From positions 62,001 through 126,000 of the forward strand of contig JAGHZQ010000026.1 in the NCBI GenBank assembly GCA_017746715.1: a DNA stretch of 64,000 bases, given 5' to 3'. The notes beneath the pieces were generated by a model. The model worked only from the letters and a program-made list of their open reading frames with translations, searched no databases and was not told the DNA's origin. This document shows, piece by piece, positions 33,444-42,282 of the stretch; within the stretch, counting starts at the first letter, position 1; each line of letters opens with the position of its first letter. The translations under genes and the position numbers were made by a program. Origin of the DNA: Cyanobacteria bacterium SBLK (lineage in GTDB: Bacteria; Cyanobacteriota; Cyanobacteriia; Cyanobacteriales; Spirulinaceae).

Positions 33444-34010
33444 ATGTATTTTGTCAAGAATGGGAAAGAAAAACTTATATTTTTTACTAACACGAAAAGA
33501 ATCGCGATCGCGTCTCTTCTTACTGCTCTCATTACTTTATTTTTTTTCTGGTTAATTGGTGTATCTTTCGACCATATTAATCCGAGATTTATCGATTATA
33601 TCTTGGGAATTTTACTGGCTTTATATTTTGGTTATTTAACTTTTCATTACTGGATTTATCTGTTGAAATTTAGAAATAGATCTGCTTTGATAATTGACGA
33701 ACGAGGAATTCAGGATAACAGTTTTTTCTCTTATGCTGGTGCGATCGCTTGGGAGGAGATAGAAGAAATCTTTTTTTACGATCTGCAATTGAAAAGTGGC
33801 GGAAGAGAGAGAGCATTAGGAATTATTCCCGAGACGGGAAACAAGTTTTTGCAAAAATTTCCTTTATCATGGCACGTCAGGAGAATTGCGATCGCTGCAT
33901 TTTTTCGCTTTCCCACAACCCAAACTCCAATTAATATTCTACTCCGAGATTTACAGTTATCCGAGCCTCAAGAATTTGAGAGAGACATTCAAGCAAGAAT
34001 ACAAAAATAA
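33444..34010 (+). CDS. Membrane protein of unknown function, STM3941-like
   Basis: 188 residues. Two membrane segments (residues ~18-40 and ~50-75) are followed by a soluble C-terminal part with IIDERGIQDNSFFSYAGAIAWEEIEEIFFY, the PH-like pattern found in STM3941-type proteins. The start lies three bases after the stop of the DUF790 gene, so the two are likely one operon. The link between a nuclease-like protein and this membrane protein is not understood. Confidence 0.65.
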   Translation: MYFVKNGKEKLIFFTNTKRIAIASLLTALITLFFFWLIGVSFDHINPRFIDYILGILLALYFGYLTFHYWIYLLKFRNRSALIIDERGIQDNSFFSYAGAIAWEEIEEIFFYDLQLKSGGRERALGIIPETGNKFLQKFPLSWHVRRIAIAAFFRFPTTQTPINILLRDLQLSEPQEFERDIQARIQK

Positions 34011-34061
34011 ATAAGTTTTCTAAAGCAATTCCGCGATCGATCGTATTCTTTCCCTAAGAGC

Positions 34062-34093
34062 AAGAGAGTAAAGGTTATTTCCTTTACTCTCTT
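34062..34093. terminator. Strong bidirectional hairpin between convergent genes
   Basis: AAGAGAGTAAAGG at 34062-34074 is exactly complementary to CCTTTACTCTCTT at 34081-34093 with a six-base loop. It lies between the STM3941-like gene (plus) and the Bax-inhibitor gene (minus). Confidence 0.8.
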
Positions 34094-34138
34094 ATTACCG
34101 ATAATTCTGACTGAAATTGCTTATTTTCGGTTGTGCGG

Positions 34139-34870
34139 CTAGTCGCGACTGCCACCGCTCAAAATGATGATGAGACGCAGCATGAAAATAAACAAGTTGA
34201 TGTAGGTCAGATACATCGACAAAGCTGCCGAGAGATATTGATCGTCTCGGTAGGTGCGGGGAAGAACGTAGAAATCAACAACGGACAACCCGGCAAAAAT
34301 AAAGACCCCTGCCGCCGAAATAGCTACCTCTAAAAAGGTCGGTGTCGCTACGCCAAATAAAGCGAGGCCGAGCTGGGCAAATAGAACAACCAGCAGGGCA
34401 ACCATTGCGATACTGACAGTTTTAGTCAGGGCAATGCCATCGCTATCGGAAAGATTAGAGCCAATGCTGCGAGCGGCAATAAAGGTGACACCGCATCCGA
34501 GTGCAGCCATGAGAACCCCGTTTAACCCAGCTTCCGAGTGCAAAGCGAGAAAGACGAGACCCGTTAAGGTATAACCCGATAGCAGACTGTAGACCCCGAG
34601 TAGTGGCAGGGCGATCGAATTGTTTGCTTTTTCAGCAATCCCGCGCACGACAAAGAAAAGAACGACCTCGGTAATGAGAGCCCCCCAAAAAGTCGGCATG
34701 AAGAGAGCGGGGTTGGAGTGAATCACCCCCAAACCGCCGTAAGTTCCGATCGCCGTGAAAATGAGTCCGCCCCCGACGAAAGGCAGCGCATTAGCAATAA
34801 CGTTAGGACCGACAAGGTTTTGCTGGCCGGCTTTCTGCATTGCCTCGACGAAGTTACTTGAATTTGCCAT
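34139..34870 (-). CDS. Bax inhibitor-1 family membrane protein
   Basis: 243 residues with about seven membrane helices (LPFVGGGLIFTAIGTYG, FFVVRGIAEKANN, YTLTGLVFLAL, VALLVVLFAQLGLALFG). The C-terminal SVVDFYVLPRTYRDDQYLSA, with the later NLFIFMLRLI, is the Bax inhibitor-1/YccA signature. Members are pH-sensitive calcium leak channels or protease regulators. It is a single gene. Confidence 0.85.
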   Translation of the reverse strand: MANSSNFVEAMQKAGQQNLVGPNVIANALPFVGGGLIFTAIGTYGGLGVIHSNPALFMPTFWGALITEVVLFFVVRGIAEKANNSIALPLLGVYSLLSGYTLTGLVFLALHSEAGLNGVLMAALGCGVTFIAARSIGSNLSDSDGIALTKTVSIAMVALLVVLFAQLGLALFGVATPTFLEVAISAAGVFIFAGLSVVDFYVLPRTYRDDQYLSAALSMYLTYINLFIFMLRLIIILSGGSRD

Positions 34871-34938
34871 AACCCGTTTTGAAAATGATGTTTTGATACT
34901 GACGTAGATTTATTTTATCGCATTTTCTATAAAGCGAT

Positions 34939-35067
34939 CTATTGAAACAAATCTAAAAATTTTTTTAAGTCTTCGAGGAGATGACTTTTAAAATTCCAAT
35001 ATTCAGGTTTATAGTATTCAAGAGTCTTTTTTGATTTTGACTTGGTCTCTTGAGGACTCAATCTTTC
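34939..35067 (-). pseudogene. Protein-like tail after the OLD-like ATPase, out of frame
   Basis: In the frame shifted by one from the ATPase, RLSPQETKSKSKKTLEYYK continues to a TAG at 34939-34941 with the look of a real protein end (YYKPEYWNFKSHLLEDLKKF). The frames would join at the six-A run (35068-35073). It may be the lost C-terminus after a frameshift or sequencing error; it has no start codon of its own except TTG. Confidence 0.4.
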
Positions 35068-36116
35068 TTTTTTGAGAGATTCATAACCATTTCTAAAACA
35101 GTTGCAACAATTTCATCTGGATTGTCAAAAGCTCTTGAAAAATTAACATACTTTATATTTTCGCGATCGCACTGTTCTGCAATGCGACTAAATGCCTCAA
35201 TACATTCTCGTGAATGGGTTGCTGCAAATACTTGACAATTCGCCTCTTTGCTTGTTTTAAAAATGATTTCCCAAAGTTTCTCATATTTTTTGTAGTGGAT
35301 TCCGTTTTCAATTTCGTCAATAAAAAGATGTCCATTTTGACTTTTCCAAATTGCACAAATAATTGCAACATAGCGATTTAATCCTTCTCCCATTGAAGAA
35401 AGTAGTACGGGTTGTTGTTTTCCTTTTAATTTTATCTTAAATACACTATGTCTTTCTGTCGGTCGAATGACCAAAGAATCTAACCGAGGATCGAATTCTT
35501 TTAAAAAGCGATCGATTTCTTTTTCTATTCCTAAATCAACAATTTTTCCATATAAACTCGATAATCTTATTTCATCAATTGTTGTGCTAGTTATAAAATT
35601 TATATTCTTATTTAATTTTGAGTCGTGGCTATAACGCAGCGATCCAGAGCGAGAACTATTATTGAGTATGTCAATAAATCTACTCTGTGAAATTTGCTCG
35701 GAGTCATTATTGACTTTTAGCTCTATTTGGTGAGTATCGCCGATATCTGCATATTGTTCGCCTATTCTATCTTTATCTTCAGGAATAGATATTGTCTTAT
35801 TTAATTGTATTTCAAAAAAAACACGATGATTCGTTGTTTTTAACTCGAAGCAGTCCTTATCATAGGCAGTTATGTCAAATTCATTATCCTGTCGATTTTT
35901 TCCTTGTCTTCTGTAGGTAATATCTCGTATAATTTTAAGAAAATCTACTTTTGTTTTTGCTTGAGTAATAATTTCTAAAGCCTCTAAAAATGTACTTTTT
36001 CCAACGTTATTATCTCCGCCCAATAGATTAACTCTCGCTAAAGAGTTTACTGTTAGCGAGTCAAAACAGCGAAAATTCTCGATTTTAATTGATTTAACAA
36101 AGTGTATATCATTCAT
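35058..36116 (-). CDS. AAA family ATPase, OLD/RecF-like
   Basis: 352 residues. Walker A is GDNNVGKST near residue 35 in the pattern IKIENFRCFDSLTVN...ARVNLLGGDNNVGKS; Walker B is HLFIDEIENG followed by the His switch in VFAATHSREC. This is an ABC-type ATPase of the OLD/RloA kind. No TOPRIM or nuclease domain is present, and no partner gene is intact downstream. The sequence is AT-rich with one HIP1 site. It may be a lone defence ATPase or part of a broken pair. The stop follows a run of six A. Confidence 0.82.
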   Translation of the reverse strand: MNDIHFVKSIKIENFRCFDSLTVNSLARVNLLGGDNNVGKSTFLEALEIITQAKTKVDFLKIIRDITYRRQGKNRQDNEFDITAYDKDCFELKTTNHRVFFEIQLNKTISIPEDKDRIGEQYADIGDTHQIELKVNNDSEQISQSRFIDILNNSSRSGSLRYSHDSKLNKNINFITSTTIDEIRLSSLYGKIVDLGIEKEIDRFLKEFDPRLDSLVIRPTERHSVFKIKLKGKQQPVLLSSMGEGLNRYVAIICAIWKSQNGHLFIDEIENGIHYKKYEKLWEIIFKTSKEANCQVFAATHSRECIEAFSRIAEQCDRENIKYVNFSRAFDNPDEIVATVLEMVMNLSKKKD

Positions 36117-36204
36117 TTTATGATTTTGCGTACAGAACTATAGTATTATTTTTTTGCATATCTTAACATTGTAACGCACTGAGCGATCGCTGCTCCTATT
36201 TTCT

Positions 36205-36774
36205 TCAACTTTCAACAATAACAACCGTTCCCATATCCACCTTTTCAAACAGAGCGACAATATCCGTATTTCGCATTCGCACGCATCCGTGGGAAACCGC
36301 TTGACCGATTAATTCTTCATTGGGAGTCCCGTGAAAGCCGATCGCATTCTTGCCATCGCTCCAAAATCCGATCCAGCGAGTCCCGAGAGGGTTATCCTGA
36401 CCGGGGGGAACGATTTCTCCCGTAAAAGGATGCTGCCAGGTGGGATTAACTACTTTTTGAAAAACCTGAAAATTACCTGTTGGCGTTTCCCAACCCTCGC
36501 GACCGATCGCCACGGGATAACTCGCGATTAATTCCTCATCTCGATAATAGTAAACTCGGCGATCTCTCAAACGCAAAACCAAACGAGAGGAACTCGCTGC
36601 TGGGAGAAATTTATCCGCATCCCCCAAAGGCGGAATCTCTAATAACGAGGTAAATTGCGTGGATGCAATCTCTTCAAGAGGAGAGGCGAAAACGGGATTT
36701 TTTACCCCCCAGAGGAGCAAACTCAATCCTATAACCCATAAGTATATCGAGCGATCGCCTCTTGACATAACCAC
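36205..36774 (-). CDS. L,D-transpeptidase, YkuD type
   Basis: 189 residues. An N-terminal hydrophobic segment (VIGLSLLLWGVKNPVFA) is a signal peptide. The YkuD domain holds GREGWETPTGNF, GTRWIGFW and the catalytic SHGCVRM motif near residue 165. It would cross-link peptidoglycan with 3-3 links or anchor proteins in the cell wall. It is the second of two tandem paralogues on the minus strand. Confidence 0.9.
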   Translation of the reverse strand: MVMSRGDRSIYLWVIGLSLLLWGVKNPVFASPLEEIASTQFTSLLEIPPLGDADKFLPAASSSRLVLRLRDRRVYYYRDEELIASYPVAIGREGWETPTGNFQVFQKVVNPTWQHPFTGEIVPPGQDNPLGTRWIGFWSDGKNAIGFHGTPNEELIGQAVSHGCVRMRNTDIVALFEKVDMGTVVIVES

Positions 36775-36799
36775 CTATAAAAAATCAATTGATGCGACA

Positions 36800-36824
36800 A
36801 ACCCGGCTTTTCAGAAACCGGGTT
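36800..36824 (-). terminator. Hairpin between the two L,D-transpeptidase genes
   Basis: AACCCGG at 36800-36806 pairs with CCGGGTT at 36818-36824 after the stop of the upstream transpeptidase gene. No T run follows immediately, so termination is uncertain. Confidence 0.45.
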
Positions 36825-36838
36825 GTTTGACTTGCTTT

Positions 36839-37441
36839 TTAATGTTGGACGATCACCGTCGTTCCCATTTCCACTTGCTCGAACATGGCAACGACATCTT
36901 TGTTATACATCCGAACGCAACCATTAGAAGCGGCTTTCCCAATCGAAGAAACCGTAGGCGTGCCGTGAAAACCGATAATGCCGTTCGACATTTGAGCAAA
37001 ACCAATCCACCGCAGTCCCAAAGCACTATTGGCTCCCGGTGGCGTGACCCGTCCGGTCCAGGGACTTTGCCAAATGGGATCGACAATCATTTGAAACACT
37101 TCATAAGTCCCCGTTGGGGTAGGGGTTTGCGCCTTGCCGATCGCCACGGGATAGCTGGCGACGACTTCGTCCCCGCGTTCGACATAGACTCGACGATCGC
37201 TTAAGTCCAAACGCAAGTGAGTCTTTGCCGCCTCGGGAAGATAGCGATCGCTACTACCGAGAGGAGGAACATCGAGGGAAGCCAAACTCGGGGTATCGAT
37301 TTCGGAAAGAAAATTTTCCTCAGCGATCGCTTGTCCTTGAGAGGCGATCGTTAAGGCGACCAAACCGGATGCAATTGCGGTTAAACTGCGGGAAATGCGC
37401 TGATTTCTGACCCATGCCATCATTATTACAGTCCTCACCAA
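36839..37441 (-). CDS. L,D-transpeptidase, YkuD type, paralogue
   Basis: 200 residues. A signal segment (ASGLVALTIASQGQAIA) is followed by the YkuD domain with GKAQTPTPTGTYEVF and GLRWIGF. The catalytic motif is SNGCVRM, with Asn in place of the usual His next to the Gly-Cys; the Cys and Arg are kept. It is first in a tandem pair with the gene at 36205-36774, and they share about half of their residues by eye. Both are probably periplasmic. Confidence 0.9.
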   Translation of the reverse strand: MVRTVIMMAWVRNQRISRSLTAIASGLVALTIASQGQAIAEENFLSEIDTPSLASLDVPPLGSSDRYLPEAAKTHLRLDLSDRRVYVERGDEVVASYPVAIGKAQTPTPTGTYEVFQMIVDPIWQSPWTGRVTPPGANSALGLRWIGFAQMSNGIIGFHGTPTVSSIGKAASNGCVRMYNKDVVAMFEQVEMGTTVIVQH

Positions 37442-37667
37442 GACGGAAGTTAGAGAAATTTTAGGAAAGAATACAGATTTGCTTTTTAAATATTGTAAGG
37501 GAAACCTGAGTGTCTCCTGAGAATTTTCGGGGGTTCATTGCTCTGACGCGAGAAAATTTATACTTGTTTCCGAGAAGCCTGCGGCGAAAAGGCGAAAATA
37601 AGATAATCCCGATCTGGCGATCGCCCCCATTTGCTAACGATGTACTATTTGTCAATCAATATTACCA

Positions 37668-39599
37668 ATGTCGAGACTTTTAAAATATACGCTTAAATGT
37701 TTGCTTTTGGGGATTTTAGCGTTTTTTATAGTTCTCCACTCCTCCCCCAGTATGGCACAAACAACCGTCAACCCAACGGAAAAAGCCCCCGTTGTTGCCG
37801 ATGGGAAGGTATTATTTGAAGTAGGGGGTTTTGGCAATTTTTCCCCTCGGGAACGGGCTGAATTTATTAATCAGAAGTTAAAGGTAAAGATTGAATCTCT
37901 CAGCGAAGAAGATGCTCGAGTCGTGCGAGAAAATGGACAGATTATCTTACAAGTTGGAGATCGCTATCTTCTGACCCTTACAGAAAACGATCTCCTGTCT
38001 GCATCGACCCCCTTTCAACAAGGAAAATTATGGCGCGAAATCATTGATGTGGCTCTCGACGAAGCCAAACAACAGCGATCGCCAGAATATCAACAACAAG
38101 CCGCGATCTGGATGGTATCTTGTTTGCTGGGTTCGATTATTTTTATTATTATTTTACGCCTTATCCTCCGCTTTACTTCTAACAAGTTTTTCCGATGGAT
38201 TGGCAGTCCGGAACATCCTCTCTATTCTTGGAAGCAGCCGGCTAATTTTTTGTTGAAGGTCGCTTGGTTCGTTCTGGATGCGAGTATCTGTTTGGGTGTT
38301 TTTTATTGGATTAGCGATCGCCTTCCCCAAACTCGGATCTGGCGATATCGCTTCTTCTGGTTGCTTTCAGAACCGGTTATTCGGATTAGCGAAACCGATC
38401 TAAAATCTATTAAAGATATCGTTGTTTTGATTTTAATGAGCTTGGGCTTGTGGTTCGCTATTAGTTTAATTGCTCGTTGGTTGCAAAGCTATATTTGCAA
38501 CCAAGCTGGAGAAGATGCGGGGACTTACGAGGTTATCGCCGTTTTAATTCGCTATGCCTTAATCTGCATCGCATTTTTGATTGTACTGCCATTGTGGGGT
38601 TTAAATCTCGCCTCTTTAACCGTTCTGGGTGGTTTTCTCGGGGTAGGTCTTGGTTTTGGAGTCCAAAATATTGTTAATAATTTTGTCAGTGGTTTAATTA
38701 TTAACCTCGAACGTCCGATTAAAGTGGGTGATTTTGTTACTGTTGCGGGATTGGAAGGAACGGTAGAAAAAATTGGTTCTCGCAGTACTCTGATTCGCAC
38801 CCTCGATCGCGTTACCATTGTCGTTCCCAATTCCCGTTTTTTAGATTCGGAAACGATTAATCGAAGTTATGGCGATCCGATTTCGCGCTTGAAAATTTCG
38901 GTTGGTATCGCTTATGGATCCGATGTACCTTTAGTTCGCAAAGCCTTATTAGAAGTTGCTACCAGTCATCCCGAAGTTTTATTGCGACCGAAACCAGAAG
39001 TTTGGTTTCTGGAATTTGGCGATAGTTCTCTAAATTTTGAACTCCGAGTTTGGACGGCAGATCCCAAACAACAACCTCGAATTAAAAGCGATCTCAATTA
39101 TCGCGTTGAAGCTAATCTGAATCATTATAATATTGAAATTCCTTTTCCACAACGGGATTTAAACCTGCGATCGCCGCAATTGCAACAATTGGTTCATTCT
39201 CTGCAAAAACAATATCCACCCATCTCGACAGAACTCGCGAAACCGGAAAATGAAGACGCAAGCGATTTCTCTCTAAAAAATGTTCTCATGACCATCGATG
39301 AAAAAGAAATGAAAGCGATCGCGGCGCGAGATTGGAGTTATATCGATATTGAAACCTTAGTCGCTCATTTAAAAGGCTCTGAGGGCATCGAAATTAAAGA
39401 CCGCCGCTATCGTTTAAAAACATATCCTCGCTGTTTTATCGGGGCGGAATTGGTAGATTGGTTGATGGCACGCGAAACCTGCTCTCGCGAAGAAGCGATC
39501 GCGATCGGAGAACATCTTCGCCAACGAGGAATCATCCATCACGTCACCGACGAACACCCTTTTCTCGATGAATATTTGTTTTACCAGTTTTATTATTAA
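37668..39599 (+). CDS. Mechanosensitive channel MscS fused to a DEP domain
   Basis: 643 residues. A signal or first membrane helix (LLLGILAFFIVLHSSPSMA) is followed by a soluble part and four further membrane segments from ~145. The MscS pore region GGFLGVGLGFGVQNIVNN leads into GLIINLERPIKVGDFV and a cytoplasmic cage domain to ~530. Residues ~555-640 are a DEP domain (LKGSEGIEIKDRRYRLKTYPRCFIGAELVDWL), normally a membrane or protein-binding module in signalling proteins. It would open on membrane tension; the DEP part suggests control by another factor. Confidence 0.9.
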   Translation: MSRLLKYTLKCLLLGILAFFIVLHSSPSMAQTTVNPTEKAPVVADGKVLFEVGGFGNFSPRERAEFINQKLKVKIESLSEEDARVVRENGQIILQVGDRYLLTLTENDLLSASTPFQQGKLWREIIDVALDEAKQQRSPEYQQQAAIWMVSCLLGSIIFIIILRLILRFTSNKFFRWIGSPEHPLYSWKQPANFLLKVAWFVLDASICLGVFYWISDRLPQTRIWRYRFFWLLSEPVIRISETDLKSIKDIVVLILMSLGLWFAISLIARWLQSYICNQAGEDAGTYEVIAVLIRYALICIAFLIVLPLWGLNLASLTVLGGFLGVGLGFGVQNIVNNFVSGLIINLERPIKVGDFVTVAGLEGTVEKIGSRSTLIRTLDRVTIVVPNSRFLDSETINRSYGDPISRLKISVGIAYGSDVPLVRKALLEVATSHPEVLLRPKPEVWFLEFGDSSLNFELRVWTADPKQQPRIKSDLNYRVEANLNHYNIEIPFPQRDLNLRSPQLQQLVHSLQKQYPPISTELAKPENEDASDFSLKNVLMTIDEKEMKAIAARDWSYIDIETLVAHLKGSEGIEIKDRRYRLKTYPRCFIGAELVDWLMARETCSREEAIAIGEHLRQRGIIHHVTDEHPFLDEYLFYQFYY

Positions 39600-39799
39600 C
39601 GAACTGCCTCAGAGGGCGATCGCCGAAAACGGTTCCAACATTTTCAAAGCCCTGCAATAGCATATTTTTGGACTGCGTTTCGCTGCAAGGAAACGGAAAG
39701 GGACAGATATCGAGCGATCGCTATGCCCAAGGAACGAGCAACCGCCGAAAAACTCAAGATTCTGATAAAATTACTCAGAGAAAGAGATAAAGAGAGCGT

Positions 39800-39892
39800 T
39801 AATAACCAACAACACTTCGGCGATGCGGCTGCTGAGCCTGTCGAAGTACAATGCAAGCCAACAACCAATAACCAACAACCAACAACAAAATT
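39800..39892. repeat. Heptamer-like AAC repeats with REP-like element before ffh
   Basis: AATAACCAACAAC, a GAGCCTGTCGAAG element and then AACAACCAATAACCAACAACCAAC-type units run up to the ffh start codon. A short open frame through it is repeat translation, not a gene. Confidence 0.85.
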
Positions 39893-41374
39893 ATGTTTGA
39901 TGCCTTAGCCGATCGCCTCGATGAAGCATGGAAGAAACTGCGCGGTCAAGATAAAATTTCCGAAAGCAATATTAAAGACGCGATCAAAGAAGTTCGACGC
40001 GCTCTTCTTTCTGCCGATGTTAACCTGCAAGTGGTGAAAGATTTCGTCAAAGAAGTCGAAAAAAAAGCACTGGGTGCAGATGTCATATCGGGGGTGAATC
40101 CGGGGCAGCAATTTATTAAAATCGTCAATGACGAACTGGTGGAAATTATGGGGGCCAGTAACGTCCCCCTCGCCCAAGCAGAAGAGGCTCCCACGGTCAT
40201 TCTCATGGCAGGATTGCAAGGGACGGGGAAAACCACTGCTACGGCAAAACTCGCCCTCTACCTCCGCAAGCAAGACCGCAATGCTTTACTCGTCGCCACA
40301 GATATTTATCGCCCCGCCGCGATCGATCAGTTGAAAACCCTCGGACAGCAAATTGACGTCCCGGTGTTTGAATTGGGAACTGATGTCGATCCCGTAGAAA
40401 TTGCCCGCCAAGGGGTAGAAAAAGGGAAAGAATTGGGAGTCGATACCATCATCATCGATACGGCGGGACGCTTGCAAATCGACCCGAAAATGATGGGAGA
40501 ACTCGCCCAAATTAAGGAAACAGTACGGCCTGACGATACCCTGTTGGTGGTGGATGCCATGACGGGACAAGAGGCGGCGAGTTTAACTCGAACCTTTCAC
40601 GAAGAGATCGGCATTACCGGGGCAATTCTCACAAAAATGGATGGGGATAGTCGAGGCGGGGCGGCCCTATCGGTGCGCTGCATTTCCGGTCAACCGATTA
40701 AGTTTATCGGAATGGGGGAAAAAGTTGAAGCCCTAGAACCGTTCTATCCCGATCGCATTGCTTCGCGCATTCTCAATATGGGAGACGTTCTGACCTTAGT
40801 TGAAAAGGCCCAAGAACAGATTGATATTGCCGACGCAGCTAAAATGCAGGAGAAAATCCTCGAGGCGCGATTCGATTTTGACGATTTCCTCAAACAAATG
40901 CGCCTATTGAAAAATATGGGGTCGTTGGGGGGAATTATGAAGATGATTCCAGGCATGGGAAAATTGAGCGGCGATACCTTAGAAAAGGGCGAAGAGAAGC
41001 TCAAGCAAACGGAAGCGATGATCAGTTCCATGACCCAACAGGAACGCCAAGACCCGGATTTATTGGCAAAGTCCCCCAGTCGCCGCCGTCGCATCGCGAA
41101 CGGTTCGGGACATAGCGAGAAGGATGTTTCTAATTTGGTTCGGGATTTCACAAAAATGCGAAACATGATGAAACAAATGGGACAAGGCCAGATGCCTGGT
41201 ATGGGAATGCCCGGTATGGGAGGCATGGGAATGCCCGGTATGGGCGGTATGGGGGGACTCGGCGGCATGATGGGCGGCGGGATGCCCCGTCCCGGTTTTC
41301 GCGGTCATGGTGGCGGTAAAAAGAAGAAAGGCGGCGGGGGCAAAAAGAAAAAGAAAGGTTTTGGTACGTTGTAA
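39893..41374 (+). CDS. ffh: Signal recognition particle protein Ffh
   Basis: 493 residues. The NG GTPase domain holds GLQGTGKTT (G1), DTAGRLQ (G3), TKMDGDSRGG (G4) and GMGEKVEALEPF. The M domain (residues ~320-440) is methionine-rich, and the C-terminus continues into a Gly/Met then Lys/Gly tail (GMGMPGMGGMG, GGKKKKG) that is longer than in many bacteria. It binds signal sequences with 4.5S RNA and targets ribosomes to the membrane. No Shine-Dalgarno is visible because AAC repeats run up to the ATG. A hairpin terminator follows. Confidence 0.96.
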   Translation: MFDALADRLDEAWKKLRGQDKISESNIKDAIKEVRRALLSADVNLQVVKDFVKEVEKKALGADVISGVNPGQQFIKIVNDELVEIMGASNVPLAQAEEAPTVILMAGLQGTGKTTATAKLALYLRKQDRNALLVATDIYRPAAIDQLKTLGQQIDVPVFELGTDVDPVEIARQGVEKGKELGVDTIIIDTAGRLQIDPKMMGELAQIKETVRPDDTLLVVDAMTGQEAASLTRTFHEEIGITGAILTKMDGDSRGGAALSVRCISGQPIKFIGMGEKVEALEPFYPDRIASRILNMGDVLTLVEKAQEQIDIADAAKMQEKILEARFDFDDFLKQMRLLKNMGSLGGIMKMIPGMGKLSGDTLEKGEEKLKQTEAMISSMTQQERQDPDLLAKSPSRRRRIANGSGHSEKDVSNLVRDFTKMRNMMKQMGQGQMPGMGMPGMGGMGMPGMGGMGGLGGMMGGGMPRPGFRGHGGGKKKKGGGGKKKKKGFGTL

Positions 41375-41383
41375 AAGTTAAAT

Positions 41384-41428
41384 CGGTTAAGGGTAAAACG
41401 TCTCTCTACGCTTAACCGTTTAGCTCTT
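41384..41428 (+). terminator. Rho-independent terminator of ffh
   Basis: CGGTTAAG at 41384-41391 pairs with CTTAACCG at 41411-41418, followed by a T-rich stretch (tttagctctttttc). It also serves the convergent DUF6887 gene end. Confidence 0.75.
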
Positions 41429-41614
41429 TTTCTGTTTTTGTATTCTCGTTATGACTTCCGAAAGCGGTTCGCTATCTGAAGGAGAGTGAATCGCCAATAT
41501 GGGGGCTTTCGCAAGACGATCCATATAAGCATAAAAGGCTTGAGTATTATCTCGATGTTCGAGGAGATAATTTCTTAATTCCTGGCGAGTCATTGTTTGA
41601 AAATTTGGAGTCAT
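41420..41614 (-). CDS. DUF6887 family small protein
   Basis: 64 residues. MTPNFQTMTRQELRNYLLEHRDNTQAFYAYMDR is the sequence of the short cyanobacterial DUF6887 proteins. Function is unknown. It is on the minus strand directly downstream of the CHAT remnant. Confidence 0.75.
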   Translation of the reverse strand: MTPNFQTMTRQELRNYLLEHRDNTQAFYAYMDRLAKAPILAIHSPSDSEPLSEVITRIQKQKKS

Positions 41615-41645
41615 TGTAAAAACCTCCTGTTACCATCGCGATCGA

Positions 41646-42119
41646 TTACAATTTTTTCTGGTGCAAGATAGGAATATGCTCTTCGGGAATATTTTCTAAT
41701 TGAAGCTCTACACAAGCAAATTTAAAGGCTTTATCTATCGTTTTACCCGAACCAATGGCTTTATAAAAACCAACAGAAAAGGCGATCGCTGCTTTATCGC
41801 TAATTGAGTCGTTCATACCAATAACAAACGGAATATGTCGAGCGATCTCATCGGCTTGGATTTGAGAATAACAAGCATTGAGAATTAAGCAACGCACGCG
41901 ATCGCTGACTAATTCAAATAATACAGCTAAGGCTTGAGGAGTGACAAAATGATTGTTACCATTAGAACTTTCAAAACAAAGCTCTCCTGTTTCCGTACCA
42001 TGCCCAGAAAAGTGAACGAGATGAGGATTAAAATCAAGAAGAGCTTGGCTGATGTCTCTAGGACGAGTAGCAAAGCGAGATTCTATGTTAAAGCGATCGC
42101 GTAGTAACGAAACCCAACA
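41646..42119 (-). pseudogene. CHAT domain caspase-like protease, 5'-truncated
   Basis: The open frame runs 158 codons from just after a TGA (42120-42122) to its stop at 41646. No start codon is seen in the first ~65 codons; a later ATG would remove the catalytic His. The His is in LVHFSGHGTE and the Cys in LILNACYSQIQA, then the usual VIGMNDSISDKAAIAFSVGFY block follows, so the protease core is complete but the protein's N-terminal part is missing. The breakpoint coincides with an AACCCAAC repeat element. The original gene probably had further N-terminal domains, which decide the role of CHAT proteins. Confidence 0.8.
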
Positions 42120-42166
42120 TCATCAATGCTTGTTTTGGGTTACGCTGTCGCTAACCCAACCTACAT
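42108..42166. repeat. Inverted-repeat element at the broken end of the CHAT gene
   Basis: TTGGGTTA at 42135-42142 and TAACCCAA at 42152-42159 form an 8-bp stem around CGCTGTCGC, next to a second AAACCCAACA. AACCCAACCTACA elements of this kind occur as dispersed repeats in cyanobacteria. Confidence 0.75.
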
Positions 42167-42170
42167 TTAT

Positions 42171-42205
42171 AGCCTCTATTTTATCAAATTAGAGGCTTTT
42201 TTTTT
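42171..42205 (+). terminator. Rho-independent terminator without an upstream gene
   Basis: AGCCTCTA at 42171-42178 pairs with TAGAGGCT at 42190-42197, followed by a run of nine T. It points along the plus strand, but the nearest plus-strand gene ends at 41374 and has its own terminator. Confidence 0.85.
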
Positions 42206-42282
42206 CAAATATTTTCTATCATTCAACACTTCTGCTATTTTAGGATAGAGGCAGAGTGATAAAATAATTATTCAATTGATTT

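Noticed and set aside
39723..39908. A 61-codon frame before ffh
   Set aside because: Most of it is translated repeat DNA (NNQQP-type) and it overlaps the ffh start; no ribosome-binding site.
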